DNA of 64,000 nucleotides from positions 1,665,946 through 1,729,945 of the forward strand of contig NC_014168.1 of assembly GCF_000092825.1 (NCBI RefSeq), in the 5' to 3' direction. How positions within the stretch are numbered: the stretch's first letter is position 1; the number at the start of each line of letters is the position of its first letter. Below are positions 9,587 through 18,411 of the stretch, piece by piece. The notes beneath the pieces were generated by a model. The model saw only the letters and a list, made by a program, of their open reading frames with translations, had not been told where the DNA came from and did no database searches. The position numbers and the translations under genes are program-made. Source of the stretch: Segniliparus rotundus DSM 44985. GTDB taxonomy: Bacteria > Actinomycetota > Actinomycetes > Mycobacteriales > Mycobacteriaceae.

Positions 9587-10570
9587 ATGCGCACTTCAAG
9601 AGAGTGGCATAGACTTCGTGAGGTGTTCGAGAAGTACATCGCCGAAGAAGTGGCCACCGATTGCGCCGAGGGTGTCATCCCCCGTCGCGAAGCCCTCGCC
9701 CGGCTGACCGCGCTCGGCCTCTCCGCAGCAGCCGCCGCAACGCTCATCGCCGCGTGCTCGACCTCGAAGCCCGAACCAGCCCAGCACAAGCCAAATCCGG
9801 CAGGCACGGCCAGCGCTGCTTCCTCGCGCGACAAAGCGCCTGTCGGTCCGCCGCCGGGGACACAAGGGGCGCTGCCCGTGGAGCCGGTGGCCTTCCCCGG
9901 CTCTCGCGGCGAGCTCTTCGGAGCCTGGTCGCAGGCGGCGAACAGCAAAGGCGCAGTGTTGGTGATCCACGAGAACCGGGGCCTCACCGAGCACATCAAG
10001 ACCATTCCCGGCCGTCTCGCAGGCGCAGGTTTCTCCGCCTTGGCCATCGACCTGCTCTCAGAAGAAGGCGGGACGGCGAAGTTCGCGGACCAAGACGCGG
10101 CGACGAAGGCGCTCATGGCAGCCTCCCCGGAACGGTTTATCGCCGACCTGAAATCCGGGCTCGACGAATTGGCGCGGCGCGCGCCCGGCGCAAAGCTCGC
10201 TGTCATGGGCTTCTGCTTCGGCGGCGGTCTGACCTGGCAGCTCTTGTTGACGAAAGACCCCAGAATCGCGGTCGGCGCGCCTTTCTACGGACCATTGCAC
10301 GAAGACGGCCCCGCAGACGCGCCGGTGGACTTCACCGGCAGCGACGCTGCGGTGATCGCCTTCTACGGCGAGCAGGACGCGCGCGTCAACGCGAGCCGGC
10401 CAGCGGCAGAAAACGCCCTCAAGGCGGCGGGGCTCTCACATGCGATCATTGTGGAGCGCGGAGCGAACCACGCTTTCTTCAACGACACCGGGCCCCGCTA
10501 TGTCGCGACGGCGGCCTATAACGCGTGGCAACAGTTGGTCTCCTGGTTGGACAAGTACCTCGCGGGGTAG
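9587..10570 (+). CDS. Exported dienelactone-hydrolase-family protein (Tat-type, putative lipoprotein)
   Basis: A 327-residue alpha/beta hydrolase of the dienelactone hydrolase family. The catalytic set is complete: Glu129 in HENRG, Cys210 in GFCFGG, Asp264 in GEQDARV and His295 in GANHAFF. The Cys nucleophile is characteristic of this family and separates it from Ser esterases. The N-terminus carries an Arg-Arg pair (33-34), a hydrophobic stretch and LIAACS with Cys57 in a lipobox. It is therefore probably folded before Tat export and then lipid-anchored outside. The native substrate is unknown; extracellular lactones or esters are plausible. The gene ends 4 bp from a convergent lipoprotein gene, so there is no room for a separate terminator. 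Confidence 0.88.
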   Translation: MRTSREWHRLREVFEKYIAEEVATDCAEGVIPRREALARLTALGLSAAAAATLIAACSTSKPEPAQHKPNPAGTASAASSRDKAPVGPPPGTQGALPVEPVAFPGSRGELFGAWSQAANSKGAVLVIHENRGLTEHIKTIPGRLAGAGFSALAIDLLSEEGGTAKFADQDAATKALMAASPERFIADLKSGLDELARRAPGAKLAVMGFCFGGGLTWQLLLTKDPRIAVGAPFYGPLHEDGPADAPVDFTGSDAAVIAFYGEQDARVNASRPAAENALKAAGLSHAIIVERGANHAFFNDTGPRYVATAAYNAWQQLVSWLDKYLAG

Positions 10571-10574
10571 CCAG

Positions 10575-11339
10575 TTAGGCTGAGCGGACCCGCTCGACCA
10601 GCTGCGAAAGCAACTGCAACGCCAGGTCTCGGTCGTCGTCTTCGCGCCATGAGGCCGAGACGAACACGCCGCGAAGCTGGCCGAAAACGACGACCGCCCG
10701 TTCGTCGACTTCGCTCTCCTGGTCGCTGCCAGCGATGCGCACGCTGCCCTGGGTCCGCTGCTCGTAGGAGACGATCTGATCGATGTCGAGATCCGGGGAG
10801 TCCTGCGCGGCGATGGACACATTCTCCTCGCCATCGACCCCTCCGAAACTGGGCGGGGTGCGGTACTGCCCGCACCGGGCTATCCAGTCTTTGACCTGTT
10901 GCGTGTGGCCTTGCTCGGCGGTCTGTTTGCCTATGGCGAGGCGGATCGTGCGCTTGGCCGCGTCGCTTGAAGCCAAGGAGGCGGTCACCGCGCTCGCTCG
11001 GAAACCCTGAGGGTTGCCGACCGAGCAGCCGACAGGATCTGTCTGCGGCAGCGTGCGCTCGCCCAACCCCGGTGCGGCGGCGGAGTCCGCGGGGCTGGGG
11101 GCCACAAATGTGTCCTCTGGGAAATCGCCCTGCGCGGGCAAGAGCGCGAACAGGTCGCCGTCCGAGCGTCTGGCGAGGTCCCCGTACTCGTCGCGCGTGC
11201 TCGAAACCGGTGCGGCAGTCCGGCCCGCGCTGGAAGGGGGGCCCAACTCCCCCGCTGTCGCGGGCCGCTCGCATCCGCCAATCACCAGCACCCCGGCGAT
11301 CACTGCGCTCAGCCGCGAAAACATCCCCCGATATGTCAT
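10575..11339 (-). CDS. Putative lipoprotein, paralogous in part to the membrane protein at 26652-27644
   Basis: A 254-residue lipoprotein. The signal FSRLSAVIAGVLVIGGCE ends in a lipobox (IGGC). The mature part contains LFALLPAQGDFPEDTF, nearly the same as LFALLPAREDYPDGW in the protein encoded at 26652-27644. Both also share a later Cys-containing middle domain and end in a similar Leu/Arg-rich helix (LQLLSQLVERVRSA here). The fold resembles mycobacterial sensor-like or PknH-type extracellular domains of about 180 residues, but I cannot name the family. An internal ATG five codons downstream of the annotated one (start at 11324) gives a shorter, equally good signal peptide. Confidence 0.75.
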   Translation of the reverse strand: MTYRGMFSRLSAVIAGVLVIGGCERPATAGELGPPSSAGRTAAPVSSTRDEYGDLARRSDGDLFALLPAQGDFPEDTFVAPSPADSAAAPGLGERTLPQTDPVGCSVGNPQGFRASAVTASLASSDAAKRTIRLAIGKQTAEQGHTQQVKDWIARCGQYRTPPSFGGVDGEENVSIAAQDSPDLDIDQIVSYEQRTQGSVRIAGSDQESEVDERAVVVFGQLRGVFVSASWREDDDRDLALQLLSQLVERVRSA

Positions 11340-11442
11340 GGCTCACTCCTCGGCAAGGTCATCGGGGCATCCCGGTCGCGGAACTATTCTATGCCCTCGG
11401 AGGATCTGCGGCACGGGCGCGGCGGTATCGGGCGCAGGGTTT

Positions 11443-11596
11443 TCATTGTGCGCAGGGTTCAGAGACCTGGGCCCGCAACTCGGCGTCGACCGCCTCGCCG
11501 CCGGCGTTGCGCGGCAGCGCGATCCAGCTGGACCTCGAGCAGCCCGCGCTCGCCCAGCACCGAGGAGATCACGCAGACCAGAGAAACGAACGTCAC
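11443..11596 (-). other. Possible small membrane-protein gene with an internal frame shift
   Basis: The 253 bp between the helicase stop and the lipoprotein gene hold a weak coding signal. A GTG at 11594-11596 overlaps the helicase stop codon (GTGA) and opens a frame reading VTFVSLVCVISSVLGERGLL, a hydrophobic segment followed by a GERGL motif. In that frame the GC-rich third positions persist for about 24 codons and then fade. From there the +1 frame takes over with strong GC3 bias (SWIALPRNAGGEAVDAELRA) up to a TGA at 11443-11445. This pattern suggests one gene of about 50 codons interrupted by a frameshift. It could be real decay, programmed frameshifting, a sequencing error, or chance. 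Confidence 0.3.
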
Positions 11597-13239
11597 CAAG
11601 AGCCACGGCGCGGGCCGCCGCCCTTGCGGCCGCCTTTGTCCCCGCGCTGTTCGAAGCCGCCGCGCTGATCGGAGCCGCCGCGCTGATCCCTGCGGCCAGA
11701 GAAGTCACGCCGCCCCGCGGCGAACCCTTCCGAACGGCCGCCGAAGCCGCCCGAGCTCCTTTTTGCGAAGCCCGGTTTGCGGCCGCCCTGGAAGTCCCGG
11801 CCCTGCGAGCCCCTCCCTTCGCGCGATCCCCGGTCGTCGCCGTCTCTGTGGTTCCAGCGTTGTCCGCCCCGATCCTGCTTGGGCCCCTTGCGCTGCTGGG
11901 ACTCGTCCGGGTCGTCGCTGAGCAGGAACTCTTCCCCGCTGCGGGTCTGCGCGGCGAGCGCGGCCGCGATATCGGCCATCGGCACGTCGTTCTCGCGCTC
12001 GTAGTCTTCGACCAGCCTTCGGAATTGCTCCACCCCCGGCAAAGCCAGCGCCTCGGTGATCGAGTCGCGGAACTTCGCGATCCGGCCAGCGTTCACATCC
12101 GCGACGGTCGGCAAGGGGGCCTCGGTGAGCGCCTGGCGGGTCGCCCGTTCGATCGCCCCGATCATGGAGCGCTCGCGAGGAGTGACGAACAGGTACGAGA
12201 CCCCGGCGCGGCCCGCCCGGCCGGTCCGGCCGATGCGGTGGACGTAGGACTCCGTGTCATGGGGCACGTCGTAGTTGAAGACGTGGGTGATGCGCTCGAC
12301 GTCGAGCCCTCGGGCGGCGACGTCGGTGGCGACCAAGATGTCGATCTTGCCCGCGCGCAGGGCGGACACAGTCCGCTCGCGCGCGGCCTGGGCGATGTCG
12401 CCGTTGAGCGGACGGGCCGCGAAGCCGCGCGCGCGCAACCGCTCGGCGATGTCTTCGGTCGCCTGTTTGGTCCGGACGAACACGATCATCGCCGAGAACT
12501 GCTCGACTTCCAAAATCCGGGTCAACAGGTCGAGCTTGCGGTGATGGGCGACCAGCGTGTAGCGCTGCTCGATGTTCTCCGACGTCGTCGTCGCGGCTTT
12601 GACGGTCACCTCGACGGGGTCGCGCAGGTATGTTTTGGAGATCTTGCGGATCGCGCCCGGCATCGTCGCGGAGAAGAGCGCCACCTGCTTGTCCTGCGAA
12701 GCCGAGGCGAGCACACGCTCCACGTCTTCTTGAAAGCCCATCTTGAGCATCTCGTCGGCCTCGTCGAGCACAAGGAACTTCAAATCGCCGAGTTTGAGCG
12801 TGCCGCGTTCGAGGTGGTCCACCACGCGACCAGGGGTGCCGACGATCACCTGGGAGCCTCGGGCCAACGCCTGCAGCTGCACCGGGTACGAGCCGCCGCC
12901 GTAGACGCACACCACCGACACCTGCGGCAGTTTCGACGCGTAGCGGCCAAAAGCCTCCGCGACCTGGAGCGCGAGTTCGCGGGTCGGCGCGAGGACAAGG
13001 GCCTGGGGCCGCCGCAGCTTCGGGTCGATCCGAGAGAGGACCGGCAGCGCGAACGCAGCTGTCTTGCCGGTTCCGGTGGCCGCGAGGCCGACGACGTCCT
13101 GGCCGTTGAGCAAGGCGGGAATAGTCTTGGCTTGAATTGGCGAGGGCGTCTCGTAGCCGACTTCTTGCACCGCTTTGAGCACCGACGGGTGCAGTTCGAG
13201 GTCGGCGAAGGTGGTGTCTGCCGAAGATTCTGAGTTCAC
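11593..13239 (-). CDS. DEAD-box ATP-dependent RNA helicase with RGG-rich tail
   Basis: A 548-residue RNA helicase. The Q motif lies in PSPIQ. Walker A is AATGTGKT at about 53-60, DEAD is at 159-162, SAT at 190-192, and motif VI is HRIGRTGRAGR. The core unwinds RNA duplexes in the cytoplasm, with roles in ribosome assembly and cold adaptation in relatives such as CshA/RhlE/DeaD. The C-terminal 90 or so residues are a low-complexity Gly/Arg/Asp/Gln tail with many RGG-like units, typical of actinobacterial versions and likely to bind RNA non-specifically. There is no DbpA-type RNA-binding domain. The GTG start (13237-13239) is the last plausible one before the conserved FADLEL start. The gene is divergent from menA with a 60-bp spacer. 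Confidence 0.93.
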   Translation of the reverse strand: MNSESSADTTFADLELHPSVLKAVQEVGYETPSPIQAKTIPALLNGQDVVGLAATGTGKTAAFALPVLSRIDPKLRRPQALVLAPTRELALQVAEAFGRYASKLPQVSVVCVYGGGSYPVQLQALARGSQVIVGTPGRVVDHLERGTLKLGDLKFLVLDEADEMLKMGFQEDVERVLASASQDKQVALFSATMPGAIRKISKTYLRDPVEVTVKAATTTSENIEQRYTLVAHHRKLDLLTRILEVEQFSAMIVFVRTKQATEDIAERLRARGFAARPLNGDIAQAARERTVSALRAGKIDILVATDVAARGLDVERITHVFNYDVPHDTESYVHRIGRTGRAGRAGVSYLFVTPRERSMIGAIERATRQALTEAPLPTVADVNAGRIAKFRDSITEALALPGVEQFRRLVEDYERENDVPMADIAAALAAQTRSGEEFLLSDDPDESQQRKGPKQDRGGQRWNHRDGDDRGSREGRGSQGRDFQGGRKPGFAKRSSGGFGGRSEGFAAGRRDFSGRRDQRGGSDQRGGFEQRGDKGGRKGGGPRRGSW

Positions 13240-13299
13240 TGGGCAGGAGTCTACCGGGGCGACGCCGCTTTCGCATAACGCATGAGGAATGATCGCGCT

Positions 13300-14190
13300 A
13301 TGGCAACACTTCGGCAATGGGCGCAAGGGGCGCGCCCGCGCACCTTCCCCAACGCTCTCGCCCCGGTGCTGCTCGGCTCGGCCGCGGCGGCGGCCGACGG
13401 GGGCGGCGGTTTCCTCTGGTGGAAAGCGCTCGCCGCGCTCATTGTCGCCCTCGGCTTCGTCATCGGGGTGAACTACGCGAACGACTACTCCGACGGAATC
13501 CGAGGCACGGACGACGAACGGATCGGCCCGATGCGCCTCGTGGGGTCGAAGGCCGCGGCTCCGGGGGCGGTCCTGCGGGCGGCGGTCGCGAGTTTCGCGG
13601 CCGCAGTCGTCGCGGGTCTGGTGCTGGCCGCGACAAGCAGCTGGTGGCTCGTCGTCCTCGGGGCGGGTTGCCTCGCCCTGGCCTGGTTTTACACCGGCGG
13701 AACGAATCCGTACGGCTACAAAGGCTACGGCGAAGTCGCCGTGTTTCTCTGCTTCGGCCTCGCCGCGGTGCTCGGCTCCGAACTCTCTCAAACGGGCCGG
13801 ATCAGCGCGAGCGGCGCGCTGTGCGCCGTCGGCGCCGGGTCCTTCTCCGCCGCGGTGCTCGCCGTGAACAATCTGCGCGACATCGACGGGGACCGGGCGA
13901 GCGGCAAACGCACGCTCGCCGTCCGCCTTGGCGAGCCCCGGGCCCGTTTGCTCTATCTCGCGTTGGCCGCAGCCCCTTTCCTCATCACGCTCGGCCTCGC
14001 CGTGATCCACCCGTGGACGCTGCTCTCCCTGCTCGCGGCGCTCATACTCGTCAAACCGGCGAGCGAGGTGCGCCACGGCGCGCGCGGGCAGGCGCTCATC
14101 GGGGCTCTGGGCGCCACGGGCGCTGCCATGCTGGCCTGGGCCGCGCTGACCGCCGCTGCCCTGTGCCTGTTCGAGAGAGGTCTGCTCTAG
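13300..14190 (+). CDS. menA: 1,4-dihydroxy-2-naphthoate polyprenyltransferase
   Basis: MenA joins 1,4-dihydroxy-2-naphthoate to a polyprenyl diphosphate, the membrane step of menaquinone synthesis. The 296-residue protein has the UbiA-family diphosphate-binding motif NDYSDGIRGTDD (61-72) and the second Asp motif NLRDIDGDRASGKRTLAVRLG, with eight or nine hydrophobic segments. The start at 13300 follows GAGGAA (13284-13289); an ATG at 13282 is possible but has no such site. Menaquinone is the main quinone of mycobacteria. Its closeness to the haem/cytochrome c genes matches M. tuberculosis, where menA (Rv0534c) lies near the Rv0524-Rv0531 block. Confidence 0.95.
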   Translation: MATLRQWAQGARPRTFPNALAPVLLGSAAAAADGGGGFLWWKALAALIVALGFVIGVNYANDYSDGIRGTDDERIGPMRLVGSKAAAPGAVLRAAVASFAAAVVAGLVLAATSSWWLVVLGAGCLALAWFYTGGTNPYGYKGYGEVAVFLCFGLAAVLGSELSQTGRISASGALCAVGAGSFSAAVLAVNNLRDIDGDRASGKRTLAVRLGEPRARLLYLALAAAPFLITLGLAVIHPWTLLSLLAALILVKPASEVRHGARGQALIGALGATGAAMLAWAALTAAALCLFERGLL

Positions 14191-14260
14191 CGAGGTCTGC
14201 GCGGCGCTCGTTTCGCGACACATGCGCACGATGCAAATCTTCATGCGCTAGCCTGCACCC

Positions 14261-15127
14261 ATGTCTGATTTGAAGCCTTTTTACGAGGATGTGCAGTCCC
14301 ACTACGACCTCTCGAACGACTTCTTCGCATTGTTCCTCGACCCGACACGCACCTACAGCTGCGCGTATTTCGAGCGCCAGGACATGACGCTGGAAGAGGC
14401 GCAAATCGCGAAAATCGACCTCGCGCTCGGAAAATTGGGCCTCAAGCCCGGCATGACCCTCCTGGACATCGGCTGCGGCTGGGGCACAGTGCTCAAGCGC
14501 GCGCTCACCAAATACGACGTCAACGTCATCGGCCTCACCCTCAGCAAAAACCAGCATGAGCACGTCCAGGACGAACTGGCGAAACTCCCCAATCCGAACG
14601 GGCGCACGGCGGAAGTGCGCCTGCAAGGCTGGGAGGAGTTCGACCAGCCTGTCGACCGCATCGTCTCCATCGGGGCATTCGAGCACTTCCGGCGCGAACG
14701 CCACACCGAGTTCTTCGAACGGACCCACCGTCTGCTCCCCGAGGACGGGCGCATGCTCCTGCACACCATCGTCTCCTTCGACTTCTACGAACTCGCCGCG
14801 AAGGGCATCAACCCCACATCCCAGCGCATGCGCTTCGGCCTGTTCATCGCGAAAGAGATCTTCCCCGGCGGCCAGCTGCCGAACCCGAAGAAAGTCAAAG
14901 AACTCGCCGGCGAGGCCGGTTACACGCTCGAGCGCGAGCACTCGTTGAACATCAACTACGCGCGCACGCTCGACCACTGGTCGTGGGCCTTGGCCGAAAA
15001 GAAGGACCAGGCTGTCGCGATCAGCGGCCAAAAAATGTACGACACCTACATGCGGTATCTCACTGGGTGCGCCGTCGGGTTCTGGGAAGGCAGCATCGAC
15101 GTCGTCCAGTTCACTCTTGTGAAGTAG
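14261..15127 (+). CDS. Cyclopropane/mycolic acid methyltransferase (CmaA/MmaA family)
   Basis: A 288-residue S-adenosylmethionine-dependent methyltransferase of the mycolic acid family. The SAM motif is LLDIGCGWG (67-75), followed by VNVIGLTLSKNQ. The N-terminal HYDLSNDFFALFLDPTRTYSCAYF and the substrate-pocket region FEHFRRERHTEFF are diagnostic of CmaA/MmaA/PcaA proteins. Those enzymes add a methyl group to cis double bonds of meromycolate chains on their carrier protein, forming cyclopropanes or methyl branches. Which modification this one makes cannot be decided from the sequence. Its presence is direct support for a mycolic-acid producer. The last 17 bp overlap the convergent DUF4229 gene. 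Confidence 0.93.
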   Translation: MSDLKPFYEDVQSHYDLSNDFFALFLDPTRTYSCAYFERQDMTLEEAQIAKIDLALGKLGLKPGMTLLDIGCGWGTVLKRALTKYDVNVIGLTLSKNQHEHVQDELAKLPNPNGRTAEVRLQGWEEFDQPVDRIVSIGAFEHFRRERHTEFFERTHRLLPEDGRMLLHTIVSFDFYELAAKGINPTSQRMRFGLFIAKEIFPGGQLPNPKKVKELAGEAGYTLEREHSLNINYARTLDHWSWALAEKKDQAVAISGQKMYDTYMRYLTGCAVGFWEGSIDVVQFTLVK

Positions 15128-15467
15128 TTCCGCGTTCGTCAGCTCGCGCCGCATCGGTTTTTTCACCTGCGAGCTGGGCGCGCAAGGCCGCGCGCTCGGA
15201 ACGGCGCCGCCCGTCCGCCTGGGCCATTGCAGCCCCGATGTTCACATTGAACTGCTTGAACAGAAGCCAGGAGAGCGGCATGGAGGCGACCCCGGCGAAG
15301 AGCAGCGCGACGACAACAGGCACATGCACGCCCATGAGCCGCCCGACGCCCCAGACGAGCGCGGCGACAACCGCCAAGAGCCCGAAGCGCATCGCCATGT
15401 ACCCGGCGACGCTCGCGACGAAACGACCTCGGCCAGAGGGGGGAGGCGCTGGGGCGGAATCCGACAT
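15111..15467 (-). CDS. DUF4229 small membrane protein
   Basis: A 118-residue protein with two hydrophobic helices (FGLLAVVAALVWGVGRLMG and VPVVVALLFAGVASMPLSWLLF). These are followed by a basic, Arg/Ala-rich cytoplasmic tail (RRRSERAALRAQLAGEK). This arrangement matches the DUF4229 family; I recall the M. tuberculosis counterpart as Rv0531, which lies in the same neighbourhood of the cytochrome c maturation genes. The ATG at 15465-15467 is chosen because the upstream extension of the frame is not hydrophobic and runs into the next gene. Function is unknown. The orientation is convergent with the methyltransferase. Confidence 0.75.
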   Translation of the reverse strand: MSDSAPAPPPSGRGRFVASVAGYMAMRFGLLAVVAALVWGVGRLMGVHVPVVVALLFAGVASMPLSWLLFKQFNVNIGAAMAQADGRRRSERAALRAQLAGEKTDAARADERGTTSQE

Positions 15468-15533
15468 GGCGTCCAGGGTAGCCGAAGCCGGGCCGCCAAA
15501 GCGAACAACGGGTGAACGGGCTATTCTGGACCC

Positions 15534-15686
15534 ATGGCCTACCTCATAGCCGCGTTGGCGATCCTCGTGGTTGTGGTGTTGCTTTGGCGGGCGCGACCAG
15601 TGCGGGCGCACCGAGTTCTCGCCCCGGACGACGACCCCGACTTCCTCTTGGATCTGCGCAACAAAATCGAACGCGAACGGGAGTGA
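15534..15686 (+). CDS. 50-residue single-pass membrane protein (Rv0530A-like)
   Basis: A short gene starting ATG at 15534 and ending TGA at 15684-15686. The product begins MAYLIAALAILVVVVLLWRA, one transmembrane helix. It continues with a basic junction and an acidic tail containing PDDDPDFLLDLRNKIERERE, predicted to be on the cytoplasmic side. Conserved mycobacterial proteins of this size, such as the Rv0530A product as I remember it, sit next to the cytochrome c maturation genes. GC-rich third codon positions throughout support real coding. A strong hairpin begins one base after the stop codon, consistent with a complete transcription unit. Confidence 0.7.
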   Translation: MAYLIAALAILVVVVLLWRARPVRAHRVLAPDDDPDFLLDLRNKIERERE

Positions 15687-15712
15687 AGCGGGCCAGCGCG
15701 CACTGGCCCGCT
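15687..15712. terminator. Bidirectional hairpin terminator between convergent genes
   Basis: A perfect 10-bp inverted repeat, AGCGGGCCAG and CTGGCCCGCT, with a 6-base loop starts directly after the stop of the small membrane-protein gene. It faces the end of the ccsB operon (stop at 15783). There is no clear U-tract, as is common for actinobacterial terminators. Its position between converging transcripts suggests it ends both. Confidence 0.7.
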
Positions 15713-15782
15713 GCGGGCGAAACCCGTTCCAACAAACCCAGTCAGACCGACCCGGTCCAGGCGGACCCGGTTCCGACAGATT

Positions 15783-16724
15783 TCAGCTCAGGCCTGTGTA
15801 GCTGTGCAGGCCGGACTGCACGAGGTTCACGTAGAACAAGTTGAAGACCAACATCGCGAAACCGACGATGTTGATGATGGCCGCTCGGTGCTCTTTCCAA
15901 CCGGCGGTCGCCCTCGCGTGCAAGTACGCCGCGTAGATCACCCACACCACGAACGAGACGGTTTCCTTCGGGTCCCAGCCCCAGAACCGGCCCCATGCGG
16001 ACTCCGCCCAGATCGCGCCGCAGATGACCCCGATTCCGAACAGGGGGAACGCGAAGACCGCCGATTGGTAGGCGACGCGGTCGAGGATTTCCCCCTTCGG
16101 CAGACGCGAGCCCCACGCGCTGCTGTGGAATCGCTCACGAGCCAAGTACAGCGCGCTCGCGACCCCGGAGACGAGGAACACCCCGGTCGCGGTGGAGATG
16201 ATGGAGACGTGGATGGCGAGCCAATACGACTTCAGCGCGGGCACCACTGGCGCGGTCGGCGTGTACAGCCATTTCCCGGCGATGTACAGGAGCACGACCG
16301 CGGGCCCTAACGCGAAGACAAGGCTGCGTCTGGTCGCGTCCGAGCGAAGGAGGATCATCGCCGCCAGCAGCGCCGCCGCCGTCGCGAGGGTGATGTACTC
16401 GAACATGTTCCCCCACGGCGGCCTGCCCGCCGCGAAACCGCGCAGCAAGAGGACCGAAACCTGGCATGCCCAGCCGAGCATCATCGCGGCGAACCCCGCC
16501 CGCCCGGCCCGCTCCCCCGCGGTCCGCGAATGCCCCGCCCCCGGCATGGTCATCACAGCGGGCTTTTGCGGCGCGCCGGCCGTGACGAGCTCTTTCTCGG
16601 CCGGTTGCTCCCGCACGGCTCGGGCCCATTCGAAGAGCAACGCGACGAAGGCGACCACATAGCAGGTCAGGGCGGCGCCGAAGGCGACTCCCGCGTAGCC
16701 TGCCAGCGTTTCGTTCACCGGCAT
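15783..16724 (-). CDS. ccsB: Cytochrome c biogenesis protein CcsB/CcsA (haem handling, system II)
   Basis: A 313-residue polytopic membrane protein of the system II cytochrome c synthetase. The Trp-rich haem-handling WWD motif is WGRFWGWDPKE (244-254), and a conserved His172 lies in LAIHVS. Another His (GWKEHRA) after the motif is a candidate axial haem ligand. PPWGNMFEYI at about 102-111 is also family-typical. With ResB it forms the complex that delivers haem and attaches it to apocytochrome c outside the membrane. The ATG at 16722-16724 precedes the first helix; upstream codons are not conserved. It is the last gene of the block, 139 bp after ResB. Confidence 0.94.
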   Translation of the reverse strand: MPVNETLAGYAGVAFGAALTCYVVAFVALLFEWARAVREQPAEKELVTAGAPQKPAVMTMPGAGHSRTAGERAGRAGFAAMMLGWACQVSVLLLRGFAAGRPPWGNMFEYITLATAAALLAAMILLRSDATRRSLVFALGPAVVLLYIAGKWLYTPTAPVVPALKSYWLAIHVSIISTATGVFLVSGVASALYLARERFHSSAWGSRLPKGEILDRVAYQSAVFAFPLFGIGVICGAIWAESAWGRFWGWDPKETVSFVVWVIYAAYLHARATAGWKEHRAAIINIVGFAMLVFNLFYVNLVQSGLHSYTGLS

Positions 16725-16863
16725 CGCGCGCTCCTTGTCATAACGAGCCAGACTACCGTATCGCGTTGTCAGAAGACCTGTTCGATGCGGCAAGCCCCAT
16801 CCCGCTCCTGCGGTTCTCAGGGTTCGTCAAACGTCGGCGCCGCACGCCCGGCGACAGAGCACC

Positions 16864-18411
16864 TCACGCGGTTTCTGCGCCCAGTTTCTGCCTGACGCGG
16901 GCGGCAAGTTTGTCGAATTCCCCGTGCCAACCGGCCTGATCGGTGCGCGCCAGGCCGCCGAGCTCCAGCTCGGCGGCCTCGAACCGGGCCCAGACCCGGC
17001 GTCGGCGCACCACGAGCGAGCCGAGCAAACCGCACACCATCGTCACCGCGAACAGCAACACCCAGAGCTGCGCCGGGTCCTTCGAGACTTGCAACGACAC
17101 CCACTGCTGCACGCCGTCGAACCGCACGATGACCCCGTCCGGCAATGTGACCGACTCGCCCCGCATGAGATTCTTGCGCGCTGCGCGCACGAGCTTGCCC
17201 GAATCGACCAATCTGTGGTCCAGCGACGTCGCCGACTGCGGACGGCCGGAGTTCAGACCTGTGTCGCCTTCGTACACGTCAATCGCCACCCCCGGATTGA
17301 CCAGCTCCGGTGACAGCGAGGTCAACAGCGTCCCGTGCAGCCCGGCGGTGGGCGCGAACAGCCCTTCGAGGGCGACGGCGTGCTTGTCCCGCTCGCCGAG
17401 GTCCGGCCACATGCCGGCGGGCGGGTCGAACCGCGCCGCGCCGCTGGAGAGGAACGTGGCGCCGTCTTGGGGGATGAACGGCACCGTCTCGGTGCGGCTC
17501 TTGCCCGGGCCGCCGTCGGGCCAGGTGACCGTGAATGTCGGCGCGAAGCCGTGGCCCATCAGGTAGACCCGCAACCCCTCCACACGCAGCGGATGGTTCA
17601 CCCGGAGCTGGTATCCGTGCCAGCTGTCGCTCGCGAAGTCCGCCGGGAGCTGGTACGCGATCTGGGATTCGTAGTTGTCCGGCTGGCCGCTCGCCAGGAA
17701 CGTCTCGTGGAAGCTTTTCGCCTGGAGGCAGAAAGGGTCCAGGCGGGTGCCGTCTTCGAGCAAACCTCCCCGGAAAGAGTCATAGACCGAGGTAGAAGTA
17801 TTGCAGAAGCCTGTTGTGCCGGGCCCGGCGATCAATGTCCGGGTTCCCTCGTAGCCCCACAGCCTGCCGAGCGCGATGGCGACGAGAATCCCGAGGAGGG
17901 CGAAATGGAAGAGCACGTTGCCGAACTCGTGGACGAAGCCCCGCTCCGCGGAAAGCTCCCAGCCGCGCTCTGTGTCGTGGACCTCTGTTCGCCAACCGCG
18001 CAGCACTGCCTTCACCTGCGCCTTGGCCAGCTCTGAGTCCGCGGCCCGCAACCGGGCGTGATGCGGCAGGCGGGAGAGGTTGCGCGGCGTCCTCGTCAAC
18101 GGCGCGCGCAGCTGCTTGCACTGCTCGACCAGGCGCGGGGCGAGACACCCCACCAAAGAGACGAACAGCAAGGCGTAGATCGCGGTGAACCAGGGCGAGA
18201 TGAAGATCTCGAAGAATTTGAGCTTGTCCAGCCACGGGCCGATGTCAGGATGGTCCTCGATCCAGCGGTCGACCTTGCCGATGTTCAGGTCTTTCTGCGG
18301 CAAGACCGCCCCCGGCACTGCCGCGACGGCAAGCAGGAACAGCAGGACGAGAGCAGTCCGCATGCTGGTCAAAGCGCGCCAGCTGTTGCGGAGAAAGGCG
18401 AGCGCGATCAT
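16864..18411 (-). CDS. resB: Cytochrome c biogenesis protein ResB (Ccs1)
   Basis: A 515-residue ResB. The N-terminal helix with MRTALVLLFLLAVAAVPGAVLPQ, the second pair near FFEIFISPWFTAIYALLFVSLVGC and the third (EFGNVLFHFALLGILVAIALGRLWGYEG) surround a large extracellular domain. A last helix (LWVLLFAVTMVCGLLGSLVV) precedes a basic tail. ResB pairs with CcsB to ligate haem to the CXXCH motif of apocytochromes. The ATG at 18409-18411 overlaps the stop of ccdA (ATGA), so translation is coupled. The length and topology match the family. Confidence 0.94.
   Translation of the reverse strand: MIALAFLRNSWRALTSMRTALVLLFLLAVAAVPGAVLPQKDLNIGKVDRWIEDHPDIGPWLDKLKFFEIFISPWFTAIYALLFVSLVGCLAPRLVEQCKQLRAPLTRTPRNLSRLPHHARLRAADSELAKAQVKAVLRGWRTEVHDTERGWELSAERGFVHEFGNVLFHFALLGILVAIALGRLWGYEGTRTLIAGPGTTGFCNTSTSVYDSFRGGLLEDGTRLDPFCLQAKSFHETFLASGQPDNYESQIAYQLPADFASDSWHGYQLRVNHPLRVEGLRVYLMGHGFAPTFTVTWPDGGPGKSRTETVPFIPQDGATFLSSGAARFDPPAGMWPDLGERDKHAVALEGLFAPTAGLHGTLLTSLSPELVNPGVAIDVYEGDTGLNSGRPQSATSLDHRLVDSGKLVRAARKNLMRGESVTLPDGVIVRFDGVQQWVSLQVSKDPAQLWVLLFAVTMVCGLLGSLVVRRRRVWARFEAAELELGGLARTDQAGWHGEFDKLAARVRQKLGAETA

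Noticed and set aside
13240-14244. Upstream extension of the helicase frame over menA
   Set aside because: It is antisense to menA, which has both UbiA-family motifs; the GTG at 13239 gives a normal helicase N-terminus.
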